Shown: in pieces, positions 25,715 through 35,778 of the stretch
How the letters are laid out: every line of letters starts with the position of its first letter
How positions within the stretch are numbered: position 1 is the stretch's first letter
Source: CAMYMQ01 sp963730305
Lineage (GTDB): Bacteria; Pseudomonadota; Alphaproteobacteria; Bin65
DNA length: 64,000 bases
Reading direction: 5' to 3'
Assembly: GCA_963730305.1 (NCBI GenBank)
Contig: CAVSRB010000002.1
Location: 496,001 to 560,000 of the forward strand
Translations under genes and position numbers: made by a program
The notes under the pieces: generated by a model
Told to the model about the DNA's origin: nothing
The model's database searches: none
The model's input: only the letters and a program-made list of their open reading frames with translations

Positions 25715-27009
25715 CCGGGCCGGGGGCCCCGGACCGCCCCACTTCGGACCGGCTCGCCCCCGCGACCGCGGACGGCGTCCGCGAGGCGGTCGCCTGGGCG
25801 GTGGCGAGCGAGACCCCGCTCGAGATCGTCGCCGGCGGCACCAAGCGGGGCTGGGGCCGGCCGGTCGACGCCAATCACGTCCTCGACCTGTCGGCGCTGT
25901 CGGGGGTGACCCTGTACGAGCCCGAGGAGCTGGTGCTGTCGGCCCGGGCGGCGACGCCGCTGGCCGAGGTCCGGGCGCTGCTCGCCGAGCACAACCAGAT
26001 GCTCGCCTTCGAGCCGCCGGAGATCGGCCCGCTGTTTGGACAGGAGGGGCTCGGCCAGCCCGCCGACCGCCAGACGCCCGATCGCCAGACGCCCGATCGT
26101 CAGACCTTGGGCGGGGTGATCGCCACCAACCTGGCCGGGCCGCGTCGAATCAAGGCGGGGGCGGCGCGTGATCACTTCCTCGGCTTCGCCGCGGTCACCG
26201 GGCGGGGCGAGGCGATCAAGTCGGGCGGCCGGGTGGTCAAGAACGTCACCGGCTACGACCTGTCCAAGCTGATGGCGGGCTCGTTCGGCACCCTCGGCGT
26301 GATGACCGACGTCACGGTGAAGGTGCTGCCCGCGCCGGAGAAGACGCGCACGGTGCTGCTCTATGGCGCGTCCGACACGGACGGCATCGCCGCGCTGGCC
26401 GACGCGCTCAATTCGCCCCACGACGTCTCCGCCGCGGCGCATCTGCCGGCGGCGGTGGCGGCGCGATCGGGCGTTTCCTACGTCGGCCGACAAGACAAGT
26501 CTGTCTCGGCGGTGCGGGTCGAGGGGCCGGGGCCGTCGGTCGAGCACCGTTGCGCCGCCCTGCGGACGCTGTGGGGCGCGCGCGGCGCGACCGAGGAACT
26601 GCACGGCCACAACTCGGCGGCGTTCTGGACCGAGGTTGGCGAGGTCGCCGCACTGCTGCCGCGCGGCGAGGGCGCGCTGTGGCGGATCTCGGTGCCGCCG
26701 GCCGACGGCGCCGGCGTCGCCGCGGCCATCGCCAACGCGACCGACGCCGCTGTCTTCTACGACTGGGGCGGCGGGCTGATCTGGGCGGTCACCGAGGCGT
26801 CGGCGGCCGCCGAGCGGGCGGTGCGCGCCGCGATCCCGGCGCCGAACCGTGCGTCGCAAGGGCACGCCACGCTGCTCTGCGCGCCCGAGGCGCTGCGCCG
26901 CTCGGTGCCGGTGTTCCAGCCCCAGGACGCGGCGGTTGCCGCGCTGTCGGAGCGGCTGCGCGCCCAGTTCGATCCGAAGGGCGTGCTCAACCCGGGGCGG
27001 ATGGGATGA
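25711..27009 (+). CDS. glcE: glycolate oxidase FAD-binding subunit GlcE
   Basis: A 432-residue protein from ATG 25711, overlapping the permease stop. It has the FAD_binding_4 domain with EIVAGGTKRGWGR, LSALSGVTLYEPEELVLSARA, LGGVIATNLAGPRRIKAGAARDH and SGGRVVKNVTGYDLSKLMAGSFGTLGV. It ends LRAQFDPKGVLNPGRMG. It forms a complex with GlcD and GlcF that oxidises glycolate to glyoxylate at the membrane. An oddity is an in-frame minisatellite (26065-26107) inserting DRQTP twice plus DRQT just before the conserved LGGVIATN. Confidence 0.93.
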   Translation: MTGPGAPDRPTSDRLAPATADGVREAVAWAVASETPLEIVAGGTKRGWGRPVDANHVLDLSALSGVTLYEPEELVLSARAATPLAEVRALLAEHNQMLAFEPPEIGPLFGQEGLGQPADRQTPDRQTPDRQTLGGVIATNLAGPRRIKAGAARDHFLGFAAVTGRGEAIKSGGRVVKNVTGYDLSKLMAGSFGTLGVMTDVTVKVLPAPEKTRTVLLYGASDTDGIAALADALNSPHDVSAAAHLPAAVAARSGVSYVGRQDKSVSAVRVEGPGPSVEHRCAALRTLWGARGATEELHGHNSAAFWTEVGEVAALLPRGEGALWRISVPPADGAGVAAAIANATDAAVFYDWGGGLIWAVTEASAAAERAVRAAIPAPNRASQGHATLLCAPEALRRSVPVFQPQDAAVAALSERLRAQFDPKGVLNPGRMG

Positions 27010-27050
27010 GGCGGCGCGTCCCGGACCAAAACGCGGCGCGGGGCTGACCG

Positions 27051-28373
<1,323 letters not shown>

Positions 28374-28848
28374 CCGCGCTAGAACGTATGTTCTATCTGT
28401 AACGGTCTGTAAGGTTGGGCCTCGGCAGAGGCCGCCGCAGGCGTGATCCGAACCGTCTGTACTTGCCGCGCCGGGCCACCCGCCGCGGCCGGTGCCCGGA
28501 GCGCGGCCTCTCGGTCTGCGCCGCGGCACCAGGTCCGGAGCCAACCGGCCGGGGCGACGGCGCCTCGGCAGGGCCGACGAGGCGGTGGACAAGCTGTGCA
28601 CAAGTCGGAATCGCCGGTGCTTGTCCCCACTGTCCACAACGGGTTCGACCCACCGGGTCACGGTGCCCAATGCAAAAGATTTCATCGTCTTTTCAAATAG
28701 TTATCGAAAAGTCGCCCATTGTATACCGAGAACAATCGGCGCTTTTCCACCGTCGTCGCGCGGTTGCTCACCGACTTCGGGCCGGGGTGGCGGGCAGGTG
28801 CACGTTTTCGGCTGGGCGCGGTTCGGGCCAGGGGCTAGTCTCGACCCC
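28374..28848. other. intergenic region between glcF and an MFS gene
   Basis: No gene seen in 475 bases. It holds a GAAC-N4-GTTC palindrome (28381-28394), a small hairpin GGCCTC/GAGGCC near 28420 that may help end glc transcription, and an AT-richer stretch at 28675-28745 that may carry the promoter of the MFS gene. In that stretch ATTGT and ACAAT form an inverted repeat around 28717-28735. Confidence 0.5.
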
Positions 28849-30144
28849 ATGAGCGAGCCTGCCGCGACCGACCCACCCCACACCGCGCCGGCCCCCGCCG
28901 CGTTATCCGCCGGGGCGGCCCCGGCGGTTCCGGCGCCGTCATCCCGCGCGTCGCTGATGTGGATGATGATCGGCGGCGGGCTGATCATGTTCCTGTCGCT
29001 CGGCACCCGCCAGAGCTTCGGCCTGTTCCAGGTCCCGATGATGACCGACCACGGCTGGGGTCGCGAGGTCTTCTCGCTCGCGATCGCGGTCCAGAACCTG
29101 GTCTGGGGCGTGGCCCAGCCCTTCGCCGGCATGCTCGCCGACCGCTGGGGCGCGGCGCGCACGGCGGCGGGCGGGGCGCTGCTCTACGGCCTCGGCCTCT
29201 ACCTGATGGCGAACCCGTATGCGCCGTGGATGCTCCACTTGGGCGGCGGCCTCGTCGTCGGCATGGCGCTGGCGGCGACCAGCTTCGCCGTCGTGCTCGG
29301 CGCGATCGGCCGCGCCGCGCCGCCCGGCCGCCAGGGCATGGCGATGGGCATCGCCGGGGCGATCGGCTCGATGGGGCAGTTCCTGCTGATCCCCGGCAAT
29401 TCGGCGCTGATCGAGGCCTTCGGCTGGAGCAACGCGCTGATCGTCGGCGCCGGCGCGATGGCGCTGATGGTGGCGCTGACGCCGTTGATCCGCGCGCCGG
29501 TCGCGACCGGGCCGGCGGTCGAGCATCCCGTCCAGGGCCTCGGCGCGGCGATCGGCGAGGCGGCGCGGCACCGCGGCTATTGGCTCTTGATGGCCGGATT
29601 CTTCGTCTGCGGGTTCCAGATCACCTTCATCGCCACCCACGTCGTCGCCTACGTTTCCGATACCGGTCTGTCCGCCATCGTGGCCAGCGGCACGCTGACC
29701 CTGATCGGCTTCGGCAACATCTTCGGCGCCTACGTATGGAGCGCGCTGGGCGACCGCTATCGGCGGAAGCACCTGTTGAGCCTGCTCTACCTCGCCCGCG
29801 GCACCCTGATCGTCGCGCTGCTGGCGCTGCCGGTGGCGCCTTGGGTGGCGCTCGGCTTCGGGCTGATCATGGGCATCCTGTGGCTGGGCACCGTGCCGCT
29901 GACCACCAGCCTGGTCGGCCAGATCTTCGGCACTCGCTACATGACCACCCTGTTCGGTTTCGTGTTCTTCACCCACCAGCTCGGCGCCGGCCTGGGCGTC
30001 TGGCTGGGCGGCTACCTCTACGACCGCACCGGGTCCTATTTCTGGGTCTGGGCGATCGCCGCGGGGCTCGGCTTCCTGGCCGCGCTGCTGCACTGGCCGA
30101 TCGCCGACCGGCCGGTGGCGCGGCTGGCGGAAGCCGCGCGCTGA
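28849..30144 (+). CDS. MFS transporter
   Basis: 431 residues from ATG 28849, with 12 hydrophobic helices after a Pro/Ala-rich ~35-residue cytoplasmic lead. The motif between helices 2 and 3 reads GMLADRWGAART, and between 8 and 9 SALGDRYRRKH. LSLGTRQSFGLFQVPMMTDHGW resembles the OFA/MCT-like 'RQSFGLF' opening of putative organic-anion MFS carriers. The frame remains open far upstream to 28492, but that part has no hydrophobic or conserved pattern. No partner genes indicate the substrate. Confidence 0.87.
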   Translation: MSEPAATDPPHTAPAPAALSAGAAPAVPAPSSRASLMWMMIGGGLIMFLSLGTRQSFGLFQVPMMTDHGWGREVFSLAIAVQNLVWGVAQPFAGMLADRWGAARTAAGGALLYGLGLYLMANPYAPWMLHLGGGLVVGMALAATSFAVVLGAIGRAAPPGRQGMAMGIAGAIGSMGQFLLIPGNSALIEAFGWSNALIVGAGAMALMVALTPLIRAPVATGPAVEHPVQGLGAAIGEAARHRGYWLLMAGFFVCGFQITFIATHVVAYVSDTGLSAIVASGTLTLIGFGNIFGAYVWSALGDRYRRKHLLSLLYLARGTLIVALLALPVAPWVALGFGLIMGILWLGTVPLTTSLVGQIFGTRYMTTLFGFVFFTHQLGAGLGVWLGGYLYDRTGSYFWVWAIAAGLGFLAALLHWPIADRPVARLAEAAR

Positions 30145-30267
30145 CGAAGACGTGAGCGCGCGTGTGTTGCGCGCGCCGGTTTGGAGGCCAAAATCGGAGT
30201 CAGTCGTCCGGGCGACCCGTGACCGTGGCCCCGGAGCAGCAGTCGGTCTATCGATGAAGGATACGTC

Positions 30268-31251
30268 ATGTTGATCAAGCGCAAGCGCGGCTGGGAGATT
30301 CCCGAGAGCCAGGTGACGCCGGAGGCGATCTACCGCGAGCGGCGGACGCTGCTCAAGGGCCTGGGCCTGGCGGCCGGCCCGATCCTGCTGGGCGGCCCCG
30401 CCGCGTTGCTGTCCGGTCCCGCCTTCGCCGCGACCGCCGATCCGAGCGCCAGCCTCTATCCGTTCCCGCACAACGGCAAGTTCACGCCGGGCAAGGGGCG
30501 CAAGCTGACGCCGGAGAAGATCGCGACGACCTACAACAATTTCTACGAGTTCGGGTCGCAGAAGCAGATCTGGCAGGCCGCCCAGGCGCTGAAGAGCTAT
30601 CCCTGGACCGTGACCATCGACGGCATGGTCGAGAAGCCGTTCAAGATCGACGTCGACGCGCTGCTCAAGAAGATGCCGCGCGAGGAGCGCATCTACCGTC
30701 ACCGCTGCGTCGAGGCGTGGTCGATGGTGGTGCCGTGGTCGGGCTTCCCGCTCAAGGCGCTGGTCGCGCTCGCCAAGCCGCTGGGCTCGGCCAAGTACCT
30801 CACCATGCATTCCTTCAAGGACCCGAGCGTGGCGCCGATCCAGCGCCAGAGCTGGCAGCCGTGGCCCTATACCGAGGGCCTGGCGATGTTCGAGGCCACC
30901 AACGACCTGGCCTTCATGGTGACCGGCCTCTACGGCAAGCCGGTGCCGGACCAGAACGGCGCGCCGATCCGCCTGCACACGCCGTGGAAATACGGCTTCA
31001 AGTCGGCCAAGTCGATCGTCCGCTTCACCTTCACCGACAAGAGGCCGAAGACCTTCTGGATCGCCGAGGGCAACGGCGAATACGGCTTCTGGGCCAACGT
31101 CAATCCGAAGGTGCCCCATCCGCGCTGGAGCCAGGCCTACGAGACCGACATCGGCACGCGGGAGCGAATCCCGACGCTGGAGTGGAACGGCTACGGCGAC
31201 TACGTCGCGGGGATGTACGCGAATATGAAGGGCCAGAATCTCTTCCGGTAG
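30268..31251 (+). CDS. msrP: protein-methionine-sulfoxide reductase catalytic subunit MsrP
   Basis: A 327-residue periplasmic molybdoenzyme. A Tat signal RRTLLKGLGLAAG lies at residues ~25-40. The oxidoreductase molybdopterin domain has YNNFYEFG, HRCVEAWSMVVPWSGF with the molybdenum-ligating Cys near residue 150, and WKYGFKSAKSIVRF. MsrP reduces methionine sulfoxide in periplasmic proteins with electrons from the haem membrane protein MsrQ. No msrQ is found next to it here. The start ATG 30268 follows GAAGGATACGTC. The C terminus GQNLFR is typical. Confidence 0.94.
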   Translation: MLIKRKRGWEIPESQVTPEAIYRERRTLLKGLGLAAGPILLGGPAALLSGPAFAATADPSASLYPFPHNGKFTPGKGRKLTPEKIATTYNNFYEFGSQKQIWQAAQALKSYPWTVTIDGMVEKPFKIDVDALLKKMPREERIYRHRCVEAWSMVVPWSGFPLKALVALAKPLGSAKYLTMHSFKDPSVAPIQRQSWQPWPYTEGLAMFEATNDLAFMVTGLYGKPVPDQNGAPIRLHTPWKYGFKSAKSIVRFTFTDKRPKTFWIAEGNGEYGFWANVNPKVPHPRWSQAYETDIGTRERIPTLEWNGYGDYVAGMYANMKGQNLFR

Positions 31252-31383
31252 CCGACGTTCCAGCCGGTCCCCGCGCCCGGCTCGACGCCCAATTATTGTG
31301 CATTTTCAGCGGCGTTTCGGGGCTGGTCAAAATCGCGCCATTATCGGCGTCGCTGCGCACAACGGCGCGCGTCGAGGCTCATC

Positions 31384-31399
31384 CATACGCATGCGTATG
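31384..31399. promoter_or_regulatory. perfect 16-bp palindrome
   Basis: CATACGCATGCGTATG is its own reverse complement. It lies 130 bases after msrP and 35 bases past the end of the candidate small RNA. It may be an operator; nothing more can be said. Confidence 0.3.
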
Positions 31400-31433
31400 C
31401 AGCCGTCGGCATAATTCACGGACATATGGAGTG

Positions 31434-31472
31434 AAAAAAAGAATGCCCCAGAAACCAAAGGGTTTCCGGGGC
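31434..31472 (-). terminator. intrinsic terminator of the candidate small RNA
   Basis: On the minus strand GCCCCGGAAACC-CUUU-GGUUUCUGGGGC forms a 12-bp stem with one mismatch, followed four bases later by seven U. It could also serve the lysR transcript that ends about 300 bases upstream of it. Confidence 0.8.
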
Positions 31473-31560
31473 AAGGAACAGGGAGGCTTCACGTCTGGGA
31501 GGACGTGGGATCCGAGGCGCAGCCTCAGACCCCAGTGGTGCCGGATGTGAAAATCACCCT
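31434..31560 (-). ncRNA. candidate small RNA with exposed CCUCCC (anti-Shine-Dalgarno) motifs
   Basis: Read on the minus strand, three hairpins follow in order. The first has a 12-bp stem with a UGC loop (31507-31533). The second is CACGUC/GACGUG with loop CUCCCA (31490-31507). The third is the terminator at the 3' end. Between the second and third, GCCUCCCUG is single stranded. Several alphaproteobacterial sRNA families expose CCUCC in loops to block ribosome binding sites, and this layout matches that type. The 5' end is not fixed: an extra hairpin (31574-31593) may belong to it. A 97-codon open frame across it has no coding character. Confidence 0.5.
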
Positions 31561-31769
31561 CCGACACCGAGTGGCTGCGGATATTGCACCGCAGCAACGC
31601 CGGGTTAAATTTGCGCTCAATTGGCCAAATTTCCAGCAACCATTCGTCATTTGAGCCATGTGCTGTCCACATGGCTGAGGCGGGGACGGATGGCTCCGTT
31701 ATGCAATAGCGGAAAGGGAGCGGCGGCGCCTATCGAGGCGCGGCGGGCCGTACGTGCGGCCGGCCCGGA

Positions 31770-32669
31770 TCAGAAGCGTGTCTGCGCGATCTTCTCCAGC
31801 AGGAAGTCGCGGAAGGCGCCGACCCGGGCCGACTCGCGCAGGGCCTCCGGGTAGACGAAATAGGCCGTCAGTTCCGGCCCCTCGAGCTCGGGCAGGACGC
31901 GGACCAGGCTCGGCTGGTTCTCGACCATGTAGTCCGGCAGCGAGCCGAGGCCGACCCCGCTGAGCACGGCGCGGAACACGCCGTAGATGCTGTTGACCCG
32001 GAACACCGGCTTCAACGCCTCGCCGGTCTCGTCCTCGATCTCGACCAGCCAGTTGACCGTCGAGAAGGTCGGCGGCGGCGCGTCGGTGAAGCTGACCAGG
32101 CGGTGCTTGTGCAGGTCGCCCTGCTTCTGCGGGATGCCGCTGCGCTTGAGGTAGTCGCTCGACCCGTAGATGTGGCTGTGGACGGTCATCAGCGAGCGGC
32201 GGATCAGGTCGGGCTGGGTCGGCTCGGCGAGCTGGATGGCGACGTCGGCCTCGCGCATGGTCAGGTCGAGCTCCGAATCGGAGACGATCAGGGTCATCTC
32301 GATGTCGGGATAGTGCTCGACGAACTCGCGGATGCGCGGGGTCAGCCAGCTCGCGCCGATGCCCGTGGTCGCGGTCACCCTGAGCGGCCCCTCCGGCTTC
32401 TGCCGGCTCTCCGAGATCAGGGTCTCGGTGAGGTTGAGCTTGGCGTTCATGTCCTGGACGGTGCGGAACAGCAGCTCGCCCTGCTCGGTCAGCACCAGGC
32501 CGCGGGCGTGGCGGTGGAACAGCGGCGCGTTCAGGCTCTCCTCGAGCGCGCTGATCTGCCGGCTGATCGCCGACTGGCTCAGCCGCAGGCTGTCGCCGGC
32601 GTGGGTGAAGCTGCCCGCCTGCGCAACGGCATGGAAAATGCGCAGCTTGTCCCAGTCGATCATCGCCAT
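31770..32669 (-). CDS. LysR-family transcriptional regulator
   Basis: A 299-residue regulator. The winged helix-turn-helix is at residues ~5-65 (WDKLRIFHAVAQAGSFTHAGDSLRLSQSAISRQISALE) and the LysR substrate-binding domain at ~95-295 (GPLRVTATTGIGASWLTPRIREFV). The N terminus with WDKLRIFHAVA resembles the GcvA-like group. It starts 34 bases after the trxB stop on the same strand and is probably co-transcribed with it. Targets are unknown; genes nearby may include trxB. Confidence 0.92.
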   Translation of the reverse strand: MAMIDWDKLRIFHAVAQAGSFTHAGDSLRLSQSAISRQISALEESLNAPLFHRHARGLVLTEQGELLFRTVQDMNAKLNLTETLISESRQKPEGPLRVTATTGIGASWLTPRIREFVEHYPDIEMTLIVSDSELDLTMREADVAIQLAEPTQPDLIRRSLMTVHSHIYGSSDYLKRSGIPQKQGDLHKHRLVSFTDAPPPTFSTVNWLVEIEDETGEALKPVFRVNSIYGVFRAVLSGVGLGSLPDYMVENQPSLVRVLPELEGPELTAYFVYPEALRESARVGAFRDFLLEKIAQTRF

Positions 32670-32703
32670 GTCCGTGTTGTGCGCCTTACGCGTCCGCTTG
32701 CCG

Positions 32704-33672
32704 TCACTCGGCCGCGAGCGACGGCTGCGCCTCCGATTCGGCGAGGAATTTCTCCGCGTCCAGGGCCGCCATGCAGCCCATGCCCGCCGCGGTCACGGCC
32801 TGGCGATAGATCTTGTCGACGACGTCGCCCGCGGCGAACACGCCGGGGATGTCGGTCCGGGTCGAGCCCGGCTCGACCACGATGTAGCCCTCGTCGTCCA
32901 TCGCGACCTTGTCCTTGAACACGCTGGTCGCGGGGGAATGGCCGATGGCGATGAAGACGCCGTCCGTGGCGAGCTCGCTGGTCTCGCCGGTGACCGTATC
33001 CTTGAGCCGCACGCCGGTGACGCCGAGCGGGTCCTCGTCGCCGAGCACGGCGTCGAGCGTGCTGTTCCAGATCACCTCGATCTTGGGATTGGCGAACAGC
33101 CGCTCCTGCAGGATCTTCTCCGCGCGCAGCGCGTCGCGCCGGTGGACCAGCCGCACCTTGTCGGCGTGGTTGGTCAGGTAGATCGCCTCCTCGACCGCGG
33201 TGTTGCCGCCGCCGATCACGACCACCTCCTTGCCGCGATAGAAGAAGCCGTCGCAGGTGGCGCAGGCGGACACGCCGAAGCCCATGAACTTCTCCTCGGT
33301 CGGCAGGCCCAGCCAGCGGGCCTGGGCGCCGGTCGCGATGATGATCGAATTGGCCAGGTAGGTGTCGCCGCCGTCGCCGGTGCAGCGGAACGGGCGGGCG
33401 GTGAAGTCGATGTCGACGATCAGGTCGTGGGTGATGGTGGTGCCGACGTGCTCGGCCTGGGCCTGCATCTGCTCCATAAGCCACGGCCCCTGGATCACGT
33501 CGGCGAAGCCCGGGTAGTTCTCGACGTCGGTGGTGATGGTGAGCTGGCCGCCCGGCTCCATGCCGGTGACGATGCGCGGCGCCAGGCTCGCGCGGGCGGC
33601 GTAGATGGCGGCGGTGTAGCCGGCCGGCCCGGAGCCAATGATGAGCACCCGATCGCGGTGGGTTTCGGCCAT
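32704..33672 (-). CDS. trxB: thioredoxin-disulfide reductase TrxB
   Basis: A 322-residue NADPH-dependent flavoenzyme that reduces thioredoxin. It has VLIIGSGPAGYTAAIYAARA (FAD Gly motif), the redox motif ACATCDG with the CxxC pair near residue 142, VVVIGGGNTAVEEA (NADPH motif) and GVFAAGDVVDKIYRQAVTAAGMGCMAAL (second FAD motif). GAAGGAGAGG precedes the ATG at 33672. The ~95 bases upstream hold an AT-rich stretch (TTTTCTAATTAAGAC on the minus strand) that may contain the promoter. lysR follows closely. Confidence 0.97.
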   Translation of the reverse strand: MAETHRDRVLIIGSGPAGYTAAIYAARASLAPRIVTGMEPGGQLTITTDVENYPGFADVIQGPWLMEQMQAQAEHVGTTITHDLIVDIDFTARPFRCTGDGGDTYLANSIIIATGAQARWLGLPTEEKFMGFGVSACATCDGFFYRGKEVVVIGGGNTAVEEAIYLTNHADKVRLVHRRDALRAEKILQERLFANPKIEVIWNSTLDAVLGDEDPLGVTGVRLKDTVTGETSELATDGVFIAIGHSPATSVFKDKVAMDDEGYIVVEPGSTRTDIPGVFAAGDVVDKIYRQAVTAAGMGCMAALDAEKFLAESEAQPSLAAE

Positions 33673-33770
33673 CGGGCCTCTCCTTCGAACAACGGTCGTT
33701 ATTGCGTGCGTCTTAATTAGAAAACCGAGCGCGGCCGCGCAAGGTGTCCGCCGTGGGCCGGGATTTGGCG

Positions 33771-35681
33771 TCAGAACCCGAACATGTGGTCAAAACTAAA
33801 CGCGCCGGCGCCGTTGACCAGCCCATGATAGCCAAATAAGCGGCACGTCGTGTCCCGAACGATGACATAGGCGCCGTCGCCGGCCCGTTTTCGGGCCGTT
33901 TCGCCGAACATCTCGCTGTAGCGCCACAAGAGCGAGCCGTTGCAGGGAATCGCGACGTGCTCGCGGGCGACCTCCGCGCCGTCGCCGTCGTGCAGGATCA
34001 GGTCGGTCGCCGACTGGGGGTGCCAGCTCGTCGCCGAGGTGTAGATCAGGTGGCACTGGGTATCGAGCGGCGCCGCGCCCAGGCGCAGGAACAGCCGGGT
34101 CGACAGCCCCGGCGGTGCGCCGGTGTAGGACTGCGGCTCGTTCCGGTAGGTCAGCACGGTGTTGAAGATGTGCGCGCCGAAGCTGGTCTCGGCGGCGTGG
34201 CCGCTGGCCCGGTCCTGGTAGCGGAAGATGGCGTGGAGCCAGCCGTCGGCGTCGCCGCCATCGGCGAAGTCGTAGAGCAACTCGACATGGCCGTAGCCCG
34301 AGGGCAGCCCGCCGTTGGCGGCGAGCGGCTCGTCGAGCGGCACCCAGGCCGAGTCCGACCGCTTGAGGCAGCCGAGCCGTTCGGTGTGCATCTCGCGGCC
34401 GCTGGCGTCGTAGATCTTCAGCGCCAGGGGCAGATTGGTCTGGGCGGTCGACATCGGCGTCGGCAGCAGCGCGCTGGTCATCCGGTCGAGCGGCAGCACC
34501 GGGGCCGGCAGCACGTAGCCCTTGCCGACCAGGTTGGACAGCTCGGCGATGCGCGGGTCGGGTTCGAGGTCGGTGCGCTCGACGTTGACGTGGGCGATGC
34601 GGCTGCGCCCGGCCGCGGCCATCACCTCGTAGCGTGGGCGGACGAAATACTTGCCGGCCTGGACCTCGATCTGGTCGGGCCAGCGCAGCCCCGGCATCAG
34701 CTCGGCGACGTCGAGCGGGTAGGAGCCGAACGCCGGCACTTCGCGGTCGAGCCAGACCACGTCCTCGTCGCCCATCTTGTTGAGGCCGATGCCGTTCGCC
34801 GGGATCGGGCAGGGATGACTGTTCTGAACCCACAGAACGACCCGTTCGCCCTCGTGCGGCGCGGGCAGGCCGGCGTATCGGTCGGCCGGCCAGGCGTTGG
34901 CGTCGTGGGTGCATGACAGCACGTCGTCGCTGTCGCCGTAGGTGTCGAGCGCATACTTGACGACGTCGTGCCCGCGCGCGCCGACGGCGTGGAGGAAGAG
35001 CTGGCCGGCGAAGGCGGGCAGGCCGAAGCGCGCGCGGATCGCCGCGCTGTCGATGGTAATGGACCCGGTGTCCGGCGGCGCCGGCGCGTCCCATTGCGCG
35101 ATCACCTCGCCGGCGGCGTCGAACAGCCAGGCGTGCAGGGTGACCCGCTCGGCGCCGTAGCGCGCCCAGTAGTTGGCGGTGGTCAGCCGGGTGTGGTGGC
35201 CGTCGGCGTCGCGGAAGAAGGCGAAGTTGGTCGCGAAGTTGAGCGGGTCGAGATAGCGCGCCGGGTTGGTCAGCAGCGCGTCGGGCAGGCGCATGGCGTC
35301 GAGCGTCACCACCGCCGCGCCGTCGGGCAGCAGGTGGGCGATGTGGGCGGCCACCCGCTCGGCGTCGAAGGCGACGACGAAGACCAGTTTGGCGTCGGCG
35401 GCGGCCAGCTCGGTGACCGGCTGGGCGGCGTGGCCGAGCACGGGCTTGCCGACATCCTCGATCTTCTGGACGAACACGCCGGCGAGCGCGACGCGGTCGA
35501 GCGGATGCAGCGCGGCGAAGCTGCCGGCGAAGCCGTGCGGGTCGTAGAGCGCCACCGGCCCGGCCTCGGCCAGCCGGGCGATCAGCGCCGCGGCCGGGGC
35601 CGCCGCCGCCGGATGGCCGATCGCCTTGAAGAAGGCGGTGCCGCCGGTGGTGTTGCTGAAGGTCTCGATATCGAGCGCCAT
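33771..35681 (-). CDS. unrecognised 636-residue protein
   Basis: I do not recognise a family. The product starts MALDIETFSNTTGGTAFFKAIG at ATG 35681. Residues ~15-160 look like an alpha/beta Rossmann-type domain (LIARLAEAGPVALYDPHG; LVFVVAFDAERVAAHIAHLL; AVVTLDAMRLPD). Residues ~160-636 look beta-rich, with many Trp/Tyr/His and alternating strands (HTRLTTANYWARYGAERVTLHAWLFD; ERVVLWVQNSHPCPIPANGIGL; HAIFRYQDRASGHAAETSFG). No signal peptide or membrane helix is present. It lies 97 bases after a 2-oxoglutarate oxygenase gene on the same strand, which suggests it is a partner or substrate-handling protein for that enzyme. Confidence 0.6.
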   Translation of the reverse strand: MALDIETFSNTTGGTAFFKAIGHPAAAAPAAALIARLAEAGPVALYDPHGFAGSFAALHPLDRVALAGVFVQKIEDVGKPVLGHAAQPVTELAAADAKLVFVVAFDAERVAAHIAHLLPDGAAVVTLDAMRLPDALLTNPARYLDPLNFATNFAFFRDADGHHTRLTTANYWARYGAERVTLHAWLFDAAGEVIAQWDAPAPPDTGSITIDSAAIRARFGLPAFAGQLFLHAVGARGHDVVKYALDTYGDSDDVLSCTHDANAWPADRYAGLPAPHEGERVVLWVQNSHPCPIPANGIGLNKMGDEDVVWLDREVPAFGSYPLDVAELMPGLRWPDQIEVQAGKYFVRPRYEVMAAAGRSRIAHVNVERTDLEPDPRIAELSNLVGKGYVLPAPVLPLDRMTSALLPTPMSTAQTNLPLALKIYDASGREMHTERLGCLKRSDSAWVPLDEPLAANGGLPSGYGHVELLYDFADGGDADGWLHAIFRYQDRASGHAAETSFGAHIFNTVLTYRNEPQSYTGAPPGLSTRLFLRLGAAPLDTQCHLIYTSATSWHPQSATDLILHDGDGAEVAREHVAIPCNGSLLWRYSEMFGETARKRAGDGAYVIVRDTTCRLFGYHGLVNGAGAFSFDHMFGF

Positions 35682-35778
35682 GCGCCGCCGCTGTCCCCGT
35701 TTCCCGGACTTTTCCCCGTTTCGGGCGACAGGGTTATACCGCGCCGCCGGGCGGTGCAAGGCGCGTCTGGGCGGCGGA

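Noticed and set aside
28580..28640. TGTGCACAA and TGTCCACAA, similar to DnaA boxes
   Set aside because: Only two imperfect matches, no cluster, no AT-rich unwinding region, and no dnaA, dnaN, hemE or parAB nearby.
31379..31672. A 97-codon minus-strand frame over the candidate sRNA
   Set aside because: No ribosome site, no family pattern, and the region is explained by RNA hairpins and a terminator.
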